Assembly (NCBI GenBank): GCA_018894105.1
Contig: CM032127.1
Coordinates: forward strand, 5,117,001-5,181,000
DNA: 64,000 nt
Source of the DNA: Jacaranda mimosifolia
Taxonomy: Eukaryota; Streptophyta; Magnoliopsida; Lamiales; Bignoniaceae
Direction of reading: 5' to 3'
A program made the position numbers and the translations under genes. This document shows positions 46,403 through 57,660 of this stretch, piece by piece. Position 1 is the stretch's first letter; each line of letters begins with the position of its first letter. Below the pieces are notes generated by a model that saw only the letters and a list, made by a program, of their open reading frames with translations, made no database searches and was not told where the DNA came from.

Positions 46403-46569
46403 ATGTACTGAAATCAAACTCCAATTCCCATTAATTCCCAATTCAAGTGTTTCAAAGTCCTAAAAATCATTAGTTATCTAGATGTCCTTATGAATAGTCA
46501 AAATCTAATAAAGACACTCATTTAGTCAGTTCAAATGAGTATTTTAATTTTAGTTTACATCATGACTAA
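46403..46569. other. Short spacer, possibly distal P450 promoter
   Basis: Unremarkable A+T-rich sequence between the small CACTA and the MULE. If the MULE inserted in the P450 upstream region, this would once have been closer to that gene. That is inference only. Confidence 0.3.
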
Positions 46570-46873
46570 GGGATAATTTCAATTTTGGTCCCCCAAGTAT
46601 GCCACTAATTCAATTTTAGTCCCCATGTTTTAACTTGTTTCACATTGTGTCCCCAAAGTTCCATAATTTCATTCAATGTCATCCGTTTAATAGTTAATGA
46701 CTGAGGATTGGAATGAATTTTTGGCGCCCTTTCTCACCATATTTGTCCCTTTACTGAACATTTTCCTCCAAATTTTCCAGATTTTCTTGCACATTTGCTA
46801 GCTTATTCCCCTTTGACTCCAAATTGCTAGGTTTTAGTCTCTTTGTGATTATTTAGGAAAAAAAAAGAAAAAA

Positions 46874-47539
46874 ATGACATCTTCCTCCCCTTCAAGTAGT
46901 TTTAATAGTGGAGTTACACAAAGGGAAGAAGTCTATTGTAGATGTGGGATACAACTCCCATTGATAACTAGTTGGAAAAATTTGAATCCTAGGAGGATTT
47001 GGGCATGTCCAAATTATGGGGTAAGTCCTTTTTTTTTTATTAGACCTAGTTTATATTTGTAATCAACAGGTTAATTATACTTCTTTTTTGTTTTTCCAGA
47101 CCAAGAGTTATTGTGGAGTTTTCATATGGCTAGACCCTGAAATGTGCCCTAGGTCCAAACAATAATTCCTGGATTGTTGGCAAAAAATTAATGAAGAAAT
47201 TATAAGAGCAATTAAATGAATCCTTTACGAAGGAGAAAAAAAATAGAGGCCGAATTGAGGAAAATTAAGAGCAAAGTAAAGTTGCTAAAGAAAGAAGTTG
47301 ATGAATTGAACAAGAAAAATGTTTGTGTTTTAATTGTATTAGCAATTATTGTTGGTTTATTTGCAATAGTGATAAGGTTTTCGGTGTTAAAAGATAACAA
47401 TTTAGGAAAAAAATGTGAACAAACTGCAAACTTATGTAATTATTCTTGTAATGTTTGTTTAATGCCTACTTTTGTTCTTATTGTTAATGTTTTTTGTTTA
47501 TGCTTATTATTTTACTTCCCCTACATATTTCAAGACTAA
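46874..47539 (+). pseudogene. GRF-type zinc-finger protein carried by MULE
   Basis: Exon 1 (46874-47020) reads VYCRCGIQLPLITSWKNLN and RIWACPNYG, then GTAAG. Exon 2 starts at 47100 after TTTTTCCAG and reads SYCGVFIWLDPEMCPRSKQ. The Cys/His spacing and the C..W.D pattern identify the GRF zinc finger. A TAA follows at 47161-47163. The C-terminal part, in another frame (47216-47539), gives a basic coiled coil (KIKSKVKLLKKEVDELNKK) and one membrane segment (VLIVLAIIVGLFAIVI), the layout usual for plant GRF proteins with a tail anchor. At least one stop and one frame change make it a pseudogene. Such genes often travel with plant DNA transposons. Their role is unknown. Confidence 0.75.
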
Positions 47540-48445
47540 GAGATAATTCTGTTAATTTCCTTAAAGAAGGAAGTAAAGTACATCAAACAACGGTCAATGA
47601 TTGATTCCAAATTGGCAATAGCATGTTCCTTGTATCAATTGGCAGCAACAATTTTGAGCATAAAAAATTGATGCATTCTAACATACATAACCATGCGCAC
47701 CTTGTGGCAATAACAGAAAAATAGAAAGAAAAAAAAAGGATTATGCAAGAATTTCATTGTTTGTCTAGACATGCAAGAATTATTTGATGCTCTCCAAAAC
47801 AGAAACAAATTCACATTGTTTGATACACTCCAACATACACAACCATGCAGGAATTCCATTCTATTATGCAAGAATAAAGCTAATATACAATAAAGTGGAA
47901 AATACCAAGGATCTAAGTCGCAATTCATAATAAAGCAAATTAGTTACACAATGAAATACTAAGTCTAGACTTCAAGTTCATTGTTCTTCACACAATCCCA
48001 CAACAAAACTTGGGGGGAGGGGAGGGATCCACAAATTCATACAATCCATCACCAAATTACTACAAATAATGTACAACCACATAGAATTCTCCTATTTTCC
48101 TCTAGATTTTTTGGATTCATCCTTTTCATTCTTCTTTTGACCTCCAACTACAGTTTTTAAGTTAGAGACCATAAAAAAATTCATGCCACCTCTCACAATC
48201 ATTGGAGTATTCATGTTTGAAGTTTAGCTAACATGTGCATTGTAATAGTTAACATGTGAATAAAAACATGAAAAACAAAATAAAACCAAAAAGTATAAAA
48301 GCAAAAAGTTTGATATTTACATTTAAAGAAGATATATTGTTTGAATTCCCTTTTATCTTGACAGATAAGTTCTTTCTAACCTGAAAAACCAAAACTTTAG
48401 TTTGTTAGTGATAATAAGAAAAATGCATATAGTTAAGAATATATA
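47540..48445. other. Spacer between convergent MULE genes
   Basis: Non-coding A+T-rich sequence holding the 3' ends of both genes. A G-rich run (TTGGGGGGAGGGGAGGG) lies at about 48010-48026. No other feature recognised. Confidence 0.4.
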
Positions 48446-50106
48446 TCAATTAAAGTTTACAGGTAATTTCTCTTTTCTCGAACCACCAATATTGACATTT
48501 GTAGTAGAAGGAGCACTACTACAAACATCAATAGGGGGTTGAGAGCCTCCAAAGGTCATCTCAAGAGGAACTTCATGTTGTGCTTCATGTGAGGTACAAG
48601 TTGAAGCATATTTTTTCTTGCAAGTCTTTGCATTATCGCCTAATGCTCCAAAGGTCTTACATTTACTGCATTTCAAAGATTTTTGGACTCTTTTAAGCTT
48701 AGTTGGATTGGAAAGAGCTAGTGGCTCATTAGACTCTCTTCTCCTCAACTTTTTGGGTTTGCCAGGCCTATTTTCATATGATGGTGGCAACGGGGCTGGC
48801 AGATCACTCTTAGGTTGGTCACCTATTTTCTCACCATCAGCTAACTTCAACACCACAGTGGAGCTAGGATTTGTCCTAAGCAACTCTAAGAAGTAGTCTC
48901 TAATTCTACTAAACTAATCTTTCAAATTTCCTTGAACCTGTTTCATTGCTTTCTATTTTGCCCTGTAAGCTTGTTGTTTAGAGACATTTGCTTTCATTGT
49001 GCTGCGTAGCTCACTCCTAAACTCATTAACTCCTAGTTTAGGATTGTCTTTAAAATTTTTCATGAAAGTTTTCCGAATCCACCCAGACTTAAAGCTATTG
49101 TTATTATAATTCCAAGAACACTTGCTATGCACAGGCTTATAAGCTTTTATTTGCCAAGACTTATTATTTTTCATGAGTGATACATGTACATACCACTTAC
49201 AGCCCTCTTTCTTGCACTTATCCTTGAACCTTCTTTTATCATTTTTAGGAAAATGAACATGCATCCCTCTCCTAAGGCAATGTGTTTGAATCACAAACTT
49301 AGCCTCACTTTTTGAACTAAAAATAAGACCTAGTTTCAGTTCAGGGTTCTTATTTTCAATTTTAGGATTGTACTTTGGATACTTAGGATTCAATTCATCT
49401 TTATCAGACCCCATCACACTCTCAAACTCGTCACTATCCTCAACCTCATCTTCTTCCCCAACATCCATCCTAATATACGTGTCATCACTAACTCCTTTGC
49501 CCTTTCCTACCCCATCAAACTCAGCATCTGGATCAACATACCTATCAAATAACCTATCATCCTTCTCCATATCATAATAACTATCAGTAAAATCATCACA
49601 CTCAAAATCAGAATAAGAAATAGAAGCAGAAGGAAATGATGCATGTTGGACTGGAATATCAGTCCAATCCTGTGGCAAAGGGGTATCATCTAGAAATGAA
49701 AAGTTAATCGTTAGATCATCATCCTTTAAGTTTGAAAAGTATTGGTTTTGCACTTCATCTCCCCCTTGGGTTTGGTCATTCCCATCCTTAAGATGCTCTA
49801 CATAAATTTCCACCACCCTATCCATAGGTAAATGATTCACCATATCATAAACATCAACATTTTCACTAAGACATTCACTACCCAAGCACAAATTGTGCCC
49901 ATACATATGCCAAAATCTAACTTTATCTTTATCATAACCTAGCTCTTTAACATAGTCCTCCAGTTCAATCATCCCAAACATATCTACATCTACATTATCA
50001 AAGAAATCTATGTTACCCCTTTCATAGTATCTTACAGGATCTACTTTTATTAAACCCCCATGATATAATTTAATAGTAACTAAAGAAATGTCATCCCCAA
50101 CCAAAT
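48446..50106 (-). pseudogene. MuDR-type transposase lacking its catalytic domain
   Basis: One minus-strand frame runs from a splice acceptor (GCAG before 50106) to 48446, with two stops at 48951-48953 and about 48912. N-terminal PB1-like region: DDISLVTIKLYHGGLI, IDFFDNVDVDMF, VRFWHMYG. An acidic linker follows, then the MuDR DNA-binding domain: LKLGLIFSSKSEAKFVIQTH, KEGCKWYVHVSL, SWQIKAYKPVHSKCSWN. After RDYFLELLRTNPSSTVVLKL it jumps to LPPSYENRPGKPKKLRRRES and the C-terminal zinc knuckle (CSKCKTFGALGDNAKTC). The whole DDE transposase core and SWIM-type region, normally several hundred residues, is missing. The protein could at most bind DNA. It is a deletion derivative. Confidence 0.88.
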
Positions 50107-50396
50107 CTGCATAACAAATAAAAATACAAAAAATGCACACTATCAAACACAACAAGTATATCACCAACAGCCATCGACCAATATATCACCATCAACCATC
50201 AAGCAATAATTAAATACAGGATCTACTTTTATTAAACCCCCATGATATAATTTAATAGTAACTAAAGAAATGTCATCCCCAACCAAATCTGCATAACAAA
50301 TAAAAATACAAAAAATGCACACTATCAAATACAACAAGTATATCACCAATAGCCATCGACTGATATATCACCATCAACCATCAAGAAATAATTAAA
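50033..50396. repeat. Tandem duplication of a 182-bp unit
   Basis: Sequence 50033-50214 is repeated at 50215-50396 almost without change (TCTACTTTTATTAAACCCCC starts each copy at 50040 and 50222). It covers the first coding exon edge and upstream intron/leader of the MULE transposase gene, so the exon start is present twice. Confidence 0.92.
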
Positions 50397-51048
50397 ATTA
50401 GGAAATTAAATAAATTCAGGCAATGCAATTACAAAAAACAACATTTACGTAAAAAAAATTCAACACAAGACATAAAATTTTCTACTGCAAACAACATTTA
50501 CATATTTTGACTGCAAAAACAAAATTTTCAACAGTAAACATAAAAAAAATTCTCCATTACTCAAAATATTCTGATTGCGAACACAAAACTTACCATAATT
50601 CGGTGTCTCAAGGTTTCAGTTTGTCCTTCCTGCCATTCACAGCAAACTAACGTCAATGCCTTCCCCCACTTCGTTTTCACTCCAACGGGTGTAGAATCTT
50701 CAACACTAAGTAGAAATTCTTTAAATCAGAAGCATTTTCTTCATTTAATCAGGCCAATGGGTTCGAATTAGAAGCTAGGGTTTTTCTTCATTTGGGGATT
50801 CTATTTTTAAGGCTTTTTTCCTTATGTCAAAGACAACAATTTCAAAAAAATAGGAAAGCTTTCTACTATCATCAAGTCACATGATGAGGATGTGACAGAG
50901 GCTATTAATTATTTAACGGTTGAGTTGACGGAGGGATGGCATTGAACGAAATTATAGAACTTTGGGGACACAATGTGAAACAAGTTAAAACATAGGGACC
51001 GAATTTGAAGTAGTGGCATACTTGGGAGACCAAAATTGAAATTATCCC

Positions 51049-51229
51049 ACATAAATAAACATAATATATAAAAAAATGTTTAATTATTATTACACTTATA
51101 TTTATACACAAGAAGTAAAAAGCATAGAGCCTAAAACGCCATTCATTGGCTATAAAAGGTGAGCACATTCCTTTTCTTTTCTTCTACTTATAAGAGTGAA
51201 AGTAAGGAAAACAAGAAAAGAAGCACTAA
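51049..51229 (+). promoter_or_regulatory. Core promoter and leader of the P450 gene
   Basis: A GGCTATAAAAGGT TATA box lies at 51148-51160, about 75 bp before the ATG at 51230. The leader is A/G-rich with CTTTTCTTTTCTTC. The MULE ending at 51048 separates this core from any more distal elements. Confidence 0.65.
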
Positions 51230-51485
51230 ATGGAAATCTTGTCACTTGTCATTGTTGTATTTTTGGCCATCTTGACATGGTTTCATTTCTTCAAGCGCCG
51301 CTCGGGAGCAGCCAAGCTTCCGCTGGGGCCTAAAACTTTTTCGATCATCAGAAATATTCTTCAACTTGGCCAAAAACCCCACCAATTACTCGCAGATCTC
51401 TCCAAAACTTACGGTGGCCGTGCGGTGAATATTGGAGAAGCTGTCTTCGTAACCATGGCTAATCTCCTATCAACCACACTATTTT

Positions 51486-52210
51486 GGGAAAATTGCAATT
51501 TTGGTCCTTTAACTATTGCCAACTTTTTAAATGGTCCATTTTCTATTGCAGCTTGCATATTTAGTCCATTATCTTAAATTAGCCATCACAATTAGTCCAT
51601 TTATTTGTAAATTTAGTCCTTCAGGATGCTTAATTTGAAATCAAGCCCGAAACATGTCCAATCACCTTTTATTATGCTAAAATTTGAGACTTTTTGACCA
51701 TGTGTATTCAAGTGCCACATCTTTGTCATATCACCTTAAAAATTCAACCAAATCATAAATTTGAAGATGTGATTTAAGAAATAATTGCTGCACTTATATT
51801 TTTTTAGATTAAAAAAGATATGAAAAAAAGCCGGCCACATTTTTCACCTATAAATATTCATTTTTATAATAATTATTTTCAACTTTTCATGTATATGTAC
51901 TTTTCTAAATTATATTTTCGAAATCATTTCCTCAAATTTAAGATTTAGTTAAATTTTAAGCTGATACGGCAAAGATATGACACCTGAGTACATGTGTCCA
52001 AATAATCCCAAATTTTGGTCTAATGAAAAGTGAATGGGTATGTTTCGGGCTCGATTTCAAATTAAGCGGCCTGAAGGACTAAATTTGCAAATAAATGGAC
52101 TAAATGTGATGATAAATGTAAGATAATGGACCAAATATGCAAGCTGCAATAGAAAATGGACTATTTTAAAAGTTAGTAATAGTTAAAAGACCAAAATTGC
52201 ATTTTCCCCC
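51486..52210. mobile_element. MULE-type MITE inside P450 exon 1 (725 bp)
   Basis: Inverted termini GGGAAAATTGCAATTTTGGTC and GACCAAAATTGCATTTTCCCCC, with arms of about 180 bp containing AAATGGTCCATTTTCTATTG and its complement. The flanks (ACTATTTT left, GTTATTTT right) are an eroded target duplication. Removing the element restores the NLLSTTLF-TEFTSFD reading. It has no coding capacity. Confidence 0.88.
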
Positions 52211-52603
52211 GTTATTTTTGACTGAATTTACTAGTTTTGATTCCAATGCCACTGGGGATTCTAAATTTAGGGAGATTTTTGCAGGGATGGTGAATATTGT
52301 TGGAGTTCCTAATATTGCTGATTTCTTCCCAGTCCTTCAGCCGATTGACCCACAAGGCATTCAGCGCAAGCCTAAGTATTCCTTCGGAAAAGTGCTTGGC
52401 TTCACTGGGGATTTAATCGATCAAAGGCTGGAATCAAGAGGCAAATCTCCCCTTCCTCCAAGGAAAAATGATTTGCTAGAAACGCTTCTTGATCTCAGCC
52501 AAGGAAGTGAGTACGATCTCACCATCAACGACATTAAGCATTTACTTCTCATGGGAAAATTCTTATGTGGGCATGGACTATCTAATTCCTTATAATAAAT
52601 AAA

Positions 52604-54170
52604 GGGTGAATTGCATTTTACCCCTATGTGTTAGTCATAAGTTGCAAAAAAAACCCCTATGAAAAAACAATAGGCAATGCACCTCCTTGTGATTTTAAAA
52701 AAATAGCAAATTACCCTCCTCCGACAGGCAGTGCAAATCACGCGGGGCAAGTGAGGTTGGTTCTAGGGTTTTTGGTGATGAAATGTCAATTTTGCCCCTT
52801 AATATCAACCGTTGGATTTATTAAAAAAAAATTAACGGTTCAGATTACTTCTATTTAAAATATATATATAAAATATAAAAATATATTTATATATACGTAC
52901 ATATACATATTTATATATAAAATATATGTATATGTATTATATATACATATTTATATATATATATAAACCCACTACCCACCCCCAGCAACCCACCCAACCC
53001 TCCCCCACCACACCAGCGACGGCCATGGCCGCCGGCGAATGCTGCCATGGCGGCCGCCTCCTTCAAGCAGCGGCATGGCCACCATGGCTGCGTTTGTAGG
53101 CGGCCATGGATGCTGCCTTTGCGGCGGTGGCCTCCATGGCCGCCTGCAAACGCGGCCATGGTGGCCGCATTTGCAGGCCGCCTCTGGTTTTGTAGGCGGC
53201 CATGGAGGCCACCGCCGCAAAGGCAGCATCCATGGCCGCCTGAATAAAAATATATATATATTGAAAAACGACGCAATAGCTGGCCATTGCAGCTAATGGC
53301 TGGATTTGGCCAGATCTGACCACAATGCTGCCATGGCTACCATGGCAGCCCGTAAAGTTTGGGGAGAGGGGATGGGGGGTGGGTTGGGGGGGGGGGAGAT
53401 TATTAAATAATTATATATATATTATCATATATGTACTATATGTTATTATATATCCTATCATATATGTATTATAATGTATATATTATTATATATATAAATA
53501 TAAATATCTTATAAAAAATATATATGTATATAAATATAATATATATTTTCATAAATATATATAATATTTAATTTGAAATAAATAATTAGAAAGAGAAAAG
53601 ATATAAACAAAAGTTATTTAAATTTTATAGATAAAATTTTAAGATGGGGGTGGAGGTGGGGGTGGGGTTTATTATAGAAAATATAATATAAAATGTCTAT
53701 TTAGTAATATATATTATGTATAAATATATACATAAATATTTATGTATTTATAATGTATTATATTATATATATATTATATTATGTTTATTATGTTATATAT
53801 TATATATTTATATTTGTATATGTATAATATTTATATATATAAATAAAAAAAGAATAAATTAGAAAGATGAATAAACAAAAAAATTAAAAACAGTTTTTAA
53901 ATTTAAAAATAAAAAAATGGGTATGAAGGAGATGAAAAAGATATATAAAAATATATTTAAAAAGAATAAATAAATAAAGTTGACAATATATGAAGGAATT
54001 AGGGGTAGTATAGTCTTTATACATTGAAATTATGGTTAAATTGCAGCAAATCACAAAGGAGAGGCGATGTGCCTATTTTTAAAATCAGAATGAGGTGCAT
54101 TGCCTATTGTTTTTTCATAGAGGTTTTTTTTGCAACTTATGGCTAACACAGGGTAAAATGCAATTCACCC
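52604..54170. mobile_element. MULE-type element in P450 intron, perfect 10-bp TSD
   Basis: Inverted termini GGGTGAATTGCATTTTACCC and GGGTAAAATGCAATTCACCC, with arms of about 85 bp (TAGTCATAAGTTGCAAAAAA; ATGAAAAAACAATAGGCAAT). It is flanked by AATAAATAAA at 52594-52603 and 54171-54180. The inside has A+T-rich (ATATAT)n arms around a GC-rich island. No transposase. Confidence 0.93.
52975..53395. repeat. GC-rich island within intronic MULE (GGCCATGG repeats)
   Basis: C-rich left arm (CCCACTACCCACCCCCAGC), a centre of tandem GCGGCCATGG/TGCCTTTGCGGCGGTGG-type units in direct and inverted order, the near-palindrome TGGCCAGATCTGACCA at 53307-53322, and a G-rich right arm (GGGGAGAGGGGATGGGGGG). Inverted copies of TTTGTAGGCGGCCATGG near 53093 and 53188 make the centre self-complementary. 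Many overlapping open frames on both strands are artefacts. Confidence 0.7.
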
Positions 54171-54815
54171 AATAAATAAATGAATGAGAGTGTTTTCTAA
54201 TTGTACTTTATGTCAGGACTTATCTGTTGTCGGATCGAAAACAACTTCAAGCACAATGGAATGGGCCATGACTGAATTACTACTCAATCCTGATAAATTG
54301 TCAAAGGCCCAGCAGGAGATTAGGGTTGTTGTTGGAGAGAAGAACCAAGTCCGAGAATCAGACATTTCAAACCTTCCATACTTTCAAGCTATCATTAAAG
54401 AAGTTCTCAGATATCACCCACCCGATCCTCTATTAATTCCTCGAAAGTCAGAGCAAGATGCTGAAGTCTATGGATATTTTATACCCAAAGGTTCACAAAT
54501 AATTGTTAATGTGTGGGCTATGGGCAGAGATCCAAACCTATGGCTGAATCCACATTCTTTTCAGCCTGAACGATTTTTAGATAAAAAGATAGATTTCAAG
54601 GGCCAAGATTTCAAGCTTATTCCATTTGGGTCAGGAAGAAGATTGTGCTCAGGTCTGCCACTGGCAAATCGGATGTTACCTATGACACTGGCAACTTTAA
54701 TTCATAACTTTAATTGGAAACTTGAACCAGGAGTTGATCCAGAACAGGTGAGAGGAGAAATATATGGGGTATACGCAGGGCACTTCCCCTCAAGGCTATT
54801 CCAGTCAAGCTGTGA

Positions 54816-56300
54816 TTGTGGAGCATAATCAATGAATAGTGATCATCTTCTCACAAATATATATATATATATCGTAAAAATAAAATAAAGAGGTTGATAT
54901 ATCTCCAGATTAGTATCTTATGCTGCTATGTATATGAAGTAGTGTATTTTTTGGATATAATGATGCGATCACTGTTTGTCTAGCTCGCATGATAATATAA
55001 TATTGTACATTACGAATTTATTTTCTTGTCTTTTTTTCTTCTTTTAGTATTTCGCCATTTCATATGCATCTACGTTGCATCGACTGATTGTGATTATGAT
55101 GATTTGAATGTTACAAGAATAATAGCTTTGGCAAAGAATACACGAGCATTTGATCCTAGAGTAGTAATAGATTTAATAATATAGTATAGTTTTAGAGCTT
55201 ATATTTATATGACAGAATTGTCAAAAGTAAGTTTAATTTTGTAATAGTTTGCTCGAACTATTTAATTTATTTAAAAGTTATTTCTAAAGTGATGATTAAG
55301 TGCATAACTTGTATAGGTCCATAACTAGCATATGGGGTTACAGTAGCAAAATCTCTGGACCCACTTGATGGGATTGCAGTTAAGGTTCCACTCTAGGTAA
55401 TGATACTAGTATCTGAACCCTAATTAAGGCCTTCGTACGAGTAATAATAGTAGTATCTAAACCCACTCAATGAAGTTGTAGTCAAAACCTTGATCAAGAT
55501 TCGTTGGGTCAAAACCTAATCTTGATCAAGAAAGCCGATTAAAATTCTAAAAGTTCAAAAGTATGGATAAGTAAATGAATTGTGATAAATTATATATTTT
55601 ATTGTTTCCCAGAAGTATTGAAAATATGTTTTTGGAAATATTCTAAATGTATGAAGATCTTCTAATTGTTGGTAAGATTTAAAGTTTTGAAAGTCTCTAA
55701 AAATATACTTTTGAAAATATTTTAATGAGTATGATCTTTTGATTGTAATCTGATTCAATGTTCTGAAAGTTCTTAAAGTATATTTTGAAAATATCCTGAT
55801 AAATATGATTTTCTTCCTGACAAAATTTGGCCTGATTTGAAGTTAAAAAAATTCTTTATCACATGGTATATGGAGTCCTTTAAAATTGTTTTACAGATTG
55901 AAAGTTGATCATTATGTTCTTATGTTTTTTATTGTGTATTACATATATACATATATATAACTTGCTCAAATTCAATACAAGGTCAAGAAATTATTTATTG
56001 GGTATGTATCACTCATACCAATTTATAACTATTTTTGTAGAGAACTTAGTTGAGAACGAAGATGAGGATCAATTTTGGGATTGCTGAGGAGACATTAAAA
56101 TGTTTCATAGTTTCAATTAAAGTTTGAGTTATTACTTACAGATATTTGTTTAATACTTAAGACAACTTTATAAGGATTGTAATAGTAAGGATTAATTTTT
56201 TAATGTAGGTGCATGACTTCTAAGCTTAAGAATTTGAATTATTTTCCACTACAATACTTTTGAAGTTTCTTGAATTGGAGCATGACACTTGGAAACTATG
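54816..56300. other. Non-coding 3' flank of P450
   Basis: A+T-rich; nothing recognised as a gene. Contains an (AT)n run at 54857-54873 and a short inverted repeat CTTGATCAAGATT/AATCTTGATCAAG near 55491-55530. Confidence 0.4.
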
Positions 56301-57660
56301 GCATGTCTACGGTGAGGTATACTTATATTTACCTCATATGAGGTATCATTAAATTAAATGACATGTGTCTTTTTACAATAGGTTACTATTAATTGTACAA
56401 TAAGTTGTTGGTTCACATTTTCAGTACATTAAATGCTTGGTAAATATTTAAAAATAATAATTAAAAGATATTTTTCAAAAAAAAATTATTGTATTAAATA
56501 ACATAACTTCATGATTTTGAATTATATATTTTATAATATTAAAATAATAAATAATTTTTAAAATAATATAATTAAATATAATTATCTTTATTTATTAACT
56601 AAAATAAAAAAATGTAAGAATAAATATAAAGTTTAAAACTATCATCCTAACAACAAAATTTAATTTTAAATAAGCAAATTAATAATTTTAATCATTTAAA
56701 TAATTTAGGAAATAATTATTTTATATTGGTATTAATACTATATATAAAATATAAATATATTTAAAATAATTTCATTAAATAAAATAATTAATTAAAAAAA
56801 AAAAGAACATTCATCTTCTTCTCCCCAATCACCCCCCTCCCCGTCTCCGCCCCACCCACAACCCCCCCAAGCCGCAAGCCGCAAACTGCCCCCGCCCAAG
56901 CCGCAAAACCACCATAGCCCCCATCCCATTACTCCCCACCCACTCACCCCCGAGTCAACAGTGGGATTGGCCATGGCCAGCCACTCGACATGGCCAGATC
57001 TGGCCGTCGGCCATGGCAATCGAATTCAAGCAGGTTAAAAATAGAGATGGGATTTATATGTATTTATATATATATTTATATGTATAATATATACGTGTAT
57101 ATGTGTAAATATATATTATTTTAAAATATATTTTTGTGGAGGATTTTTGTGGTTTTTAATTTTTTAGTGCGGGTTAAATGGATGTTTCATATTTTGTGAG
57201 TTTTTTTATAAATGGATTAAATTTTAGTTTTTTCTTTTCATAAATAGGTAATAATTTCTGTCAAGATTTTAATCAAAAATTGGACAGAGAATAAAATATG
57301 TTCAAAAGTTATAGAATTTGAAATACAGATATTCAATACCATAAGTTTGAGATTAAAAATACACACAGTTTAATTATGGAAATAAAAAGGCAATTTTTCA
57401 ATTTGGTTTAATTAAATAAATTTTTAATAATAAAAATTTTATTATTGGTAGTCATTTTTTTAGTACAATGAACTATTTACATACAATCAAAATTAACTAT
57501 CAACTAGTTGTACATGTAGCAGGTTAAATGTACTTATTATGTTGCCAACTAATCATTAAAATAAAATGTTATAATTTCACTTTTTAAATCAAACTGCTTA
57601 TATTAAGTACATTTGTACATCCCTCACATGAGGTATGTACAATTAAGATTGCACCGTAAA
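56301..57660. mobile_element. Probable TIR element with CTACGGTG/CACCGTA ends and GC-rich interior
   Basis: Left: TCTACGGTGAGGTATACTT, then TTTACCTCATATGAGGTA. Right: CATCCCTCACATGAGGTATG, then GCACCGTAAAC. The two are inverted relatives over about 50 bp. A GC-rich island lies at 56810-57020. Flanks AAACTATGG and AAACTATTC may be an eroded 9-bp duplication, but the left one is not directly adjacent. Superfamily uncertain, probably MULE. Confidence 0.5.
56808..57030. repeat. GC-rich island with palindrome TGGCCAGATCTGGCC
   Basis: C-rich left part (CACCCCCCTCCCCGTC, CAACCCCCCC), AGCCGCAAGCCGCAAAC short repeats, then GGCCATGGCC and TGGCCAGATCTGGCCG at 56991-57006. Related in motif content and order to 15990-16290 and 52975-53395, but without a G-rich right arm. 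The 75-codon antisense frame is an artefact. Confidence 0.6.

Larger units (their letters stand above)
46570..51048. mobile_element. MULE with GRF gene and truncated transposase, 4.48 kb
   Basis: The inverted repeats start GGGATAATTTCAATTTTGGTC and end GACCAAAATTGAAATTATCCC. The similarity runs for roughly 120 bp with few mismatches (46570-46690 against 50930-51048). No convincing 9-bp target duplication: CATGACTAA on the left and ACATAAATA on the right. It carries two convergent genes, a GRF zinc-finger gene on plus and a transposase gene on minus. It ends 180 bp before the P450 start codon. Confidence 0.88.
51230..54815 (+). pseudogene. CYP76: Cytochrome P450, CYP76 family (multiply broken)
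   Basis: Microsomal monooxygenase of the CYP76 type (terpenoid oxidations such as geraniol 8-hydroxylase). Exon 1 starts with a membrane anchor (ILSLVIVVFLAILTWFHFF) and LGPKTFSIIRNILQLGQKPH. YGG then joins RAVNIGEAVFVT, so roughly 100 residues covering the B-C region are deleted in frame. NLLSTTLF is separated from TEFTSFDSNA by a MULE (51486-52210). Exon 1 ends near 52553 at ATGGGAAAA, where no GT donor exists. Exon 2 starts at 54217 after TCAG and has [12 protein letters not shown] (family AGTDTTS), EVLR (ExxR), FQPERF and the haem loop [11 protein letters not shown] frameshift near 54770 displaces the true ending [11 protein letters not shown], whose stop is at 54813-54815. Confidence 0.92.

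Noticed and set aside
52911..53323. Five overlapping frames with Trp/Pro/His repeats
   Set aside because: Products of the GGCCATGG repeat island inside a MULE. Repetitive in all frames.
51230..54828. Functional P450 gene with two long introns
   Set aside because: The first gap is an inverted-repeat transposon within a coding codon run, about 100 essential residues are missing, and the donor and 3' frame are broken.
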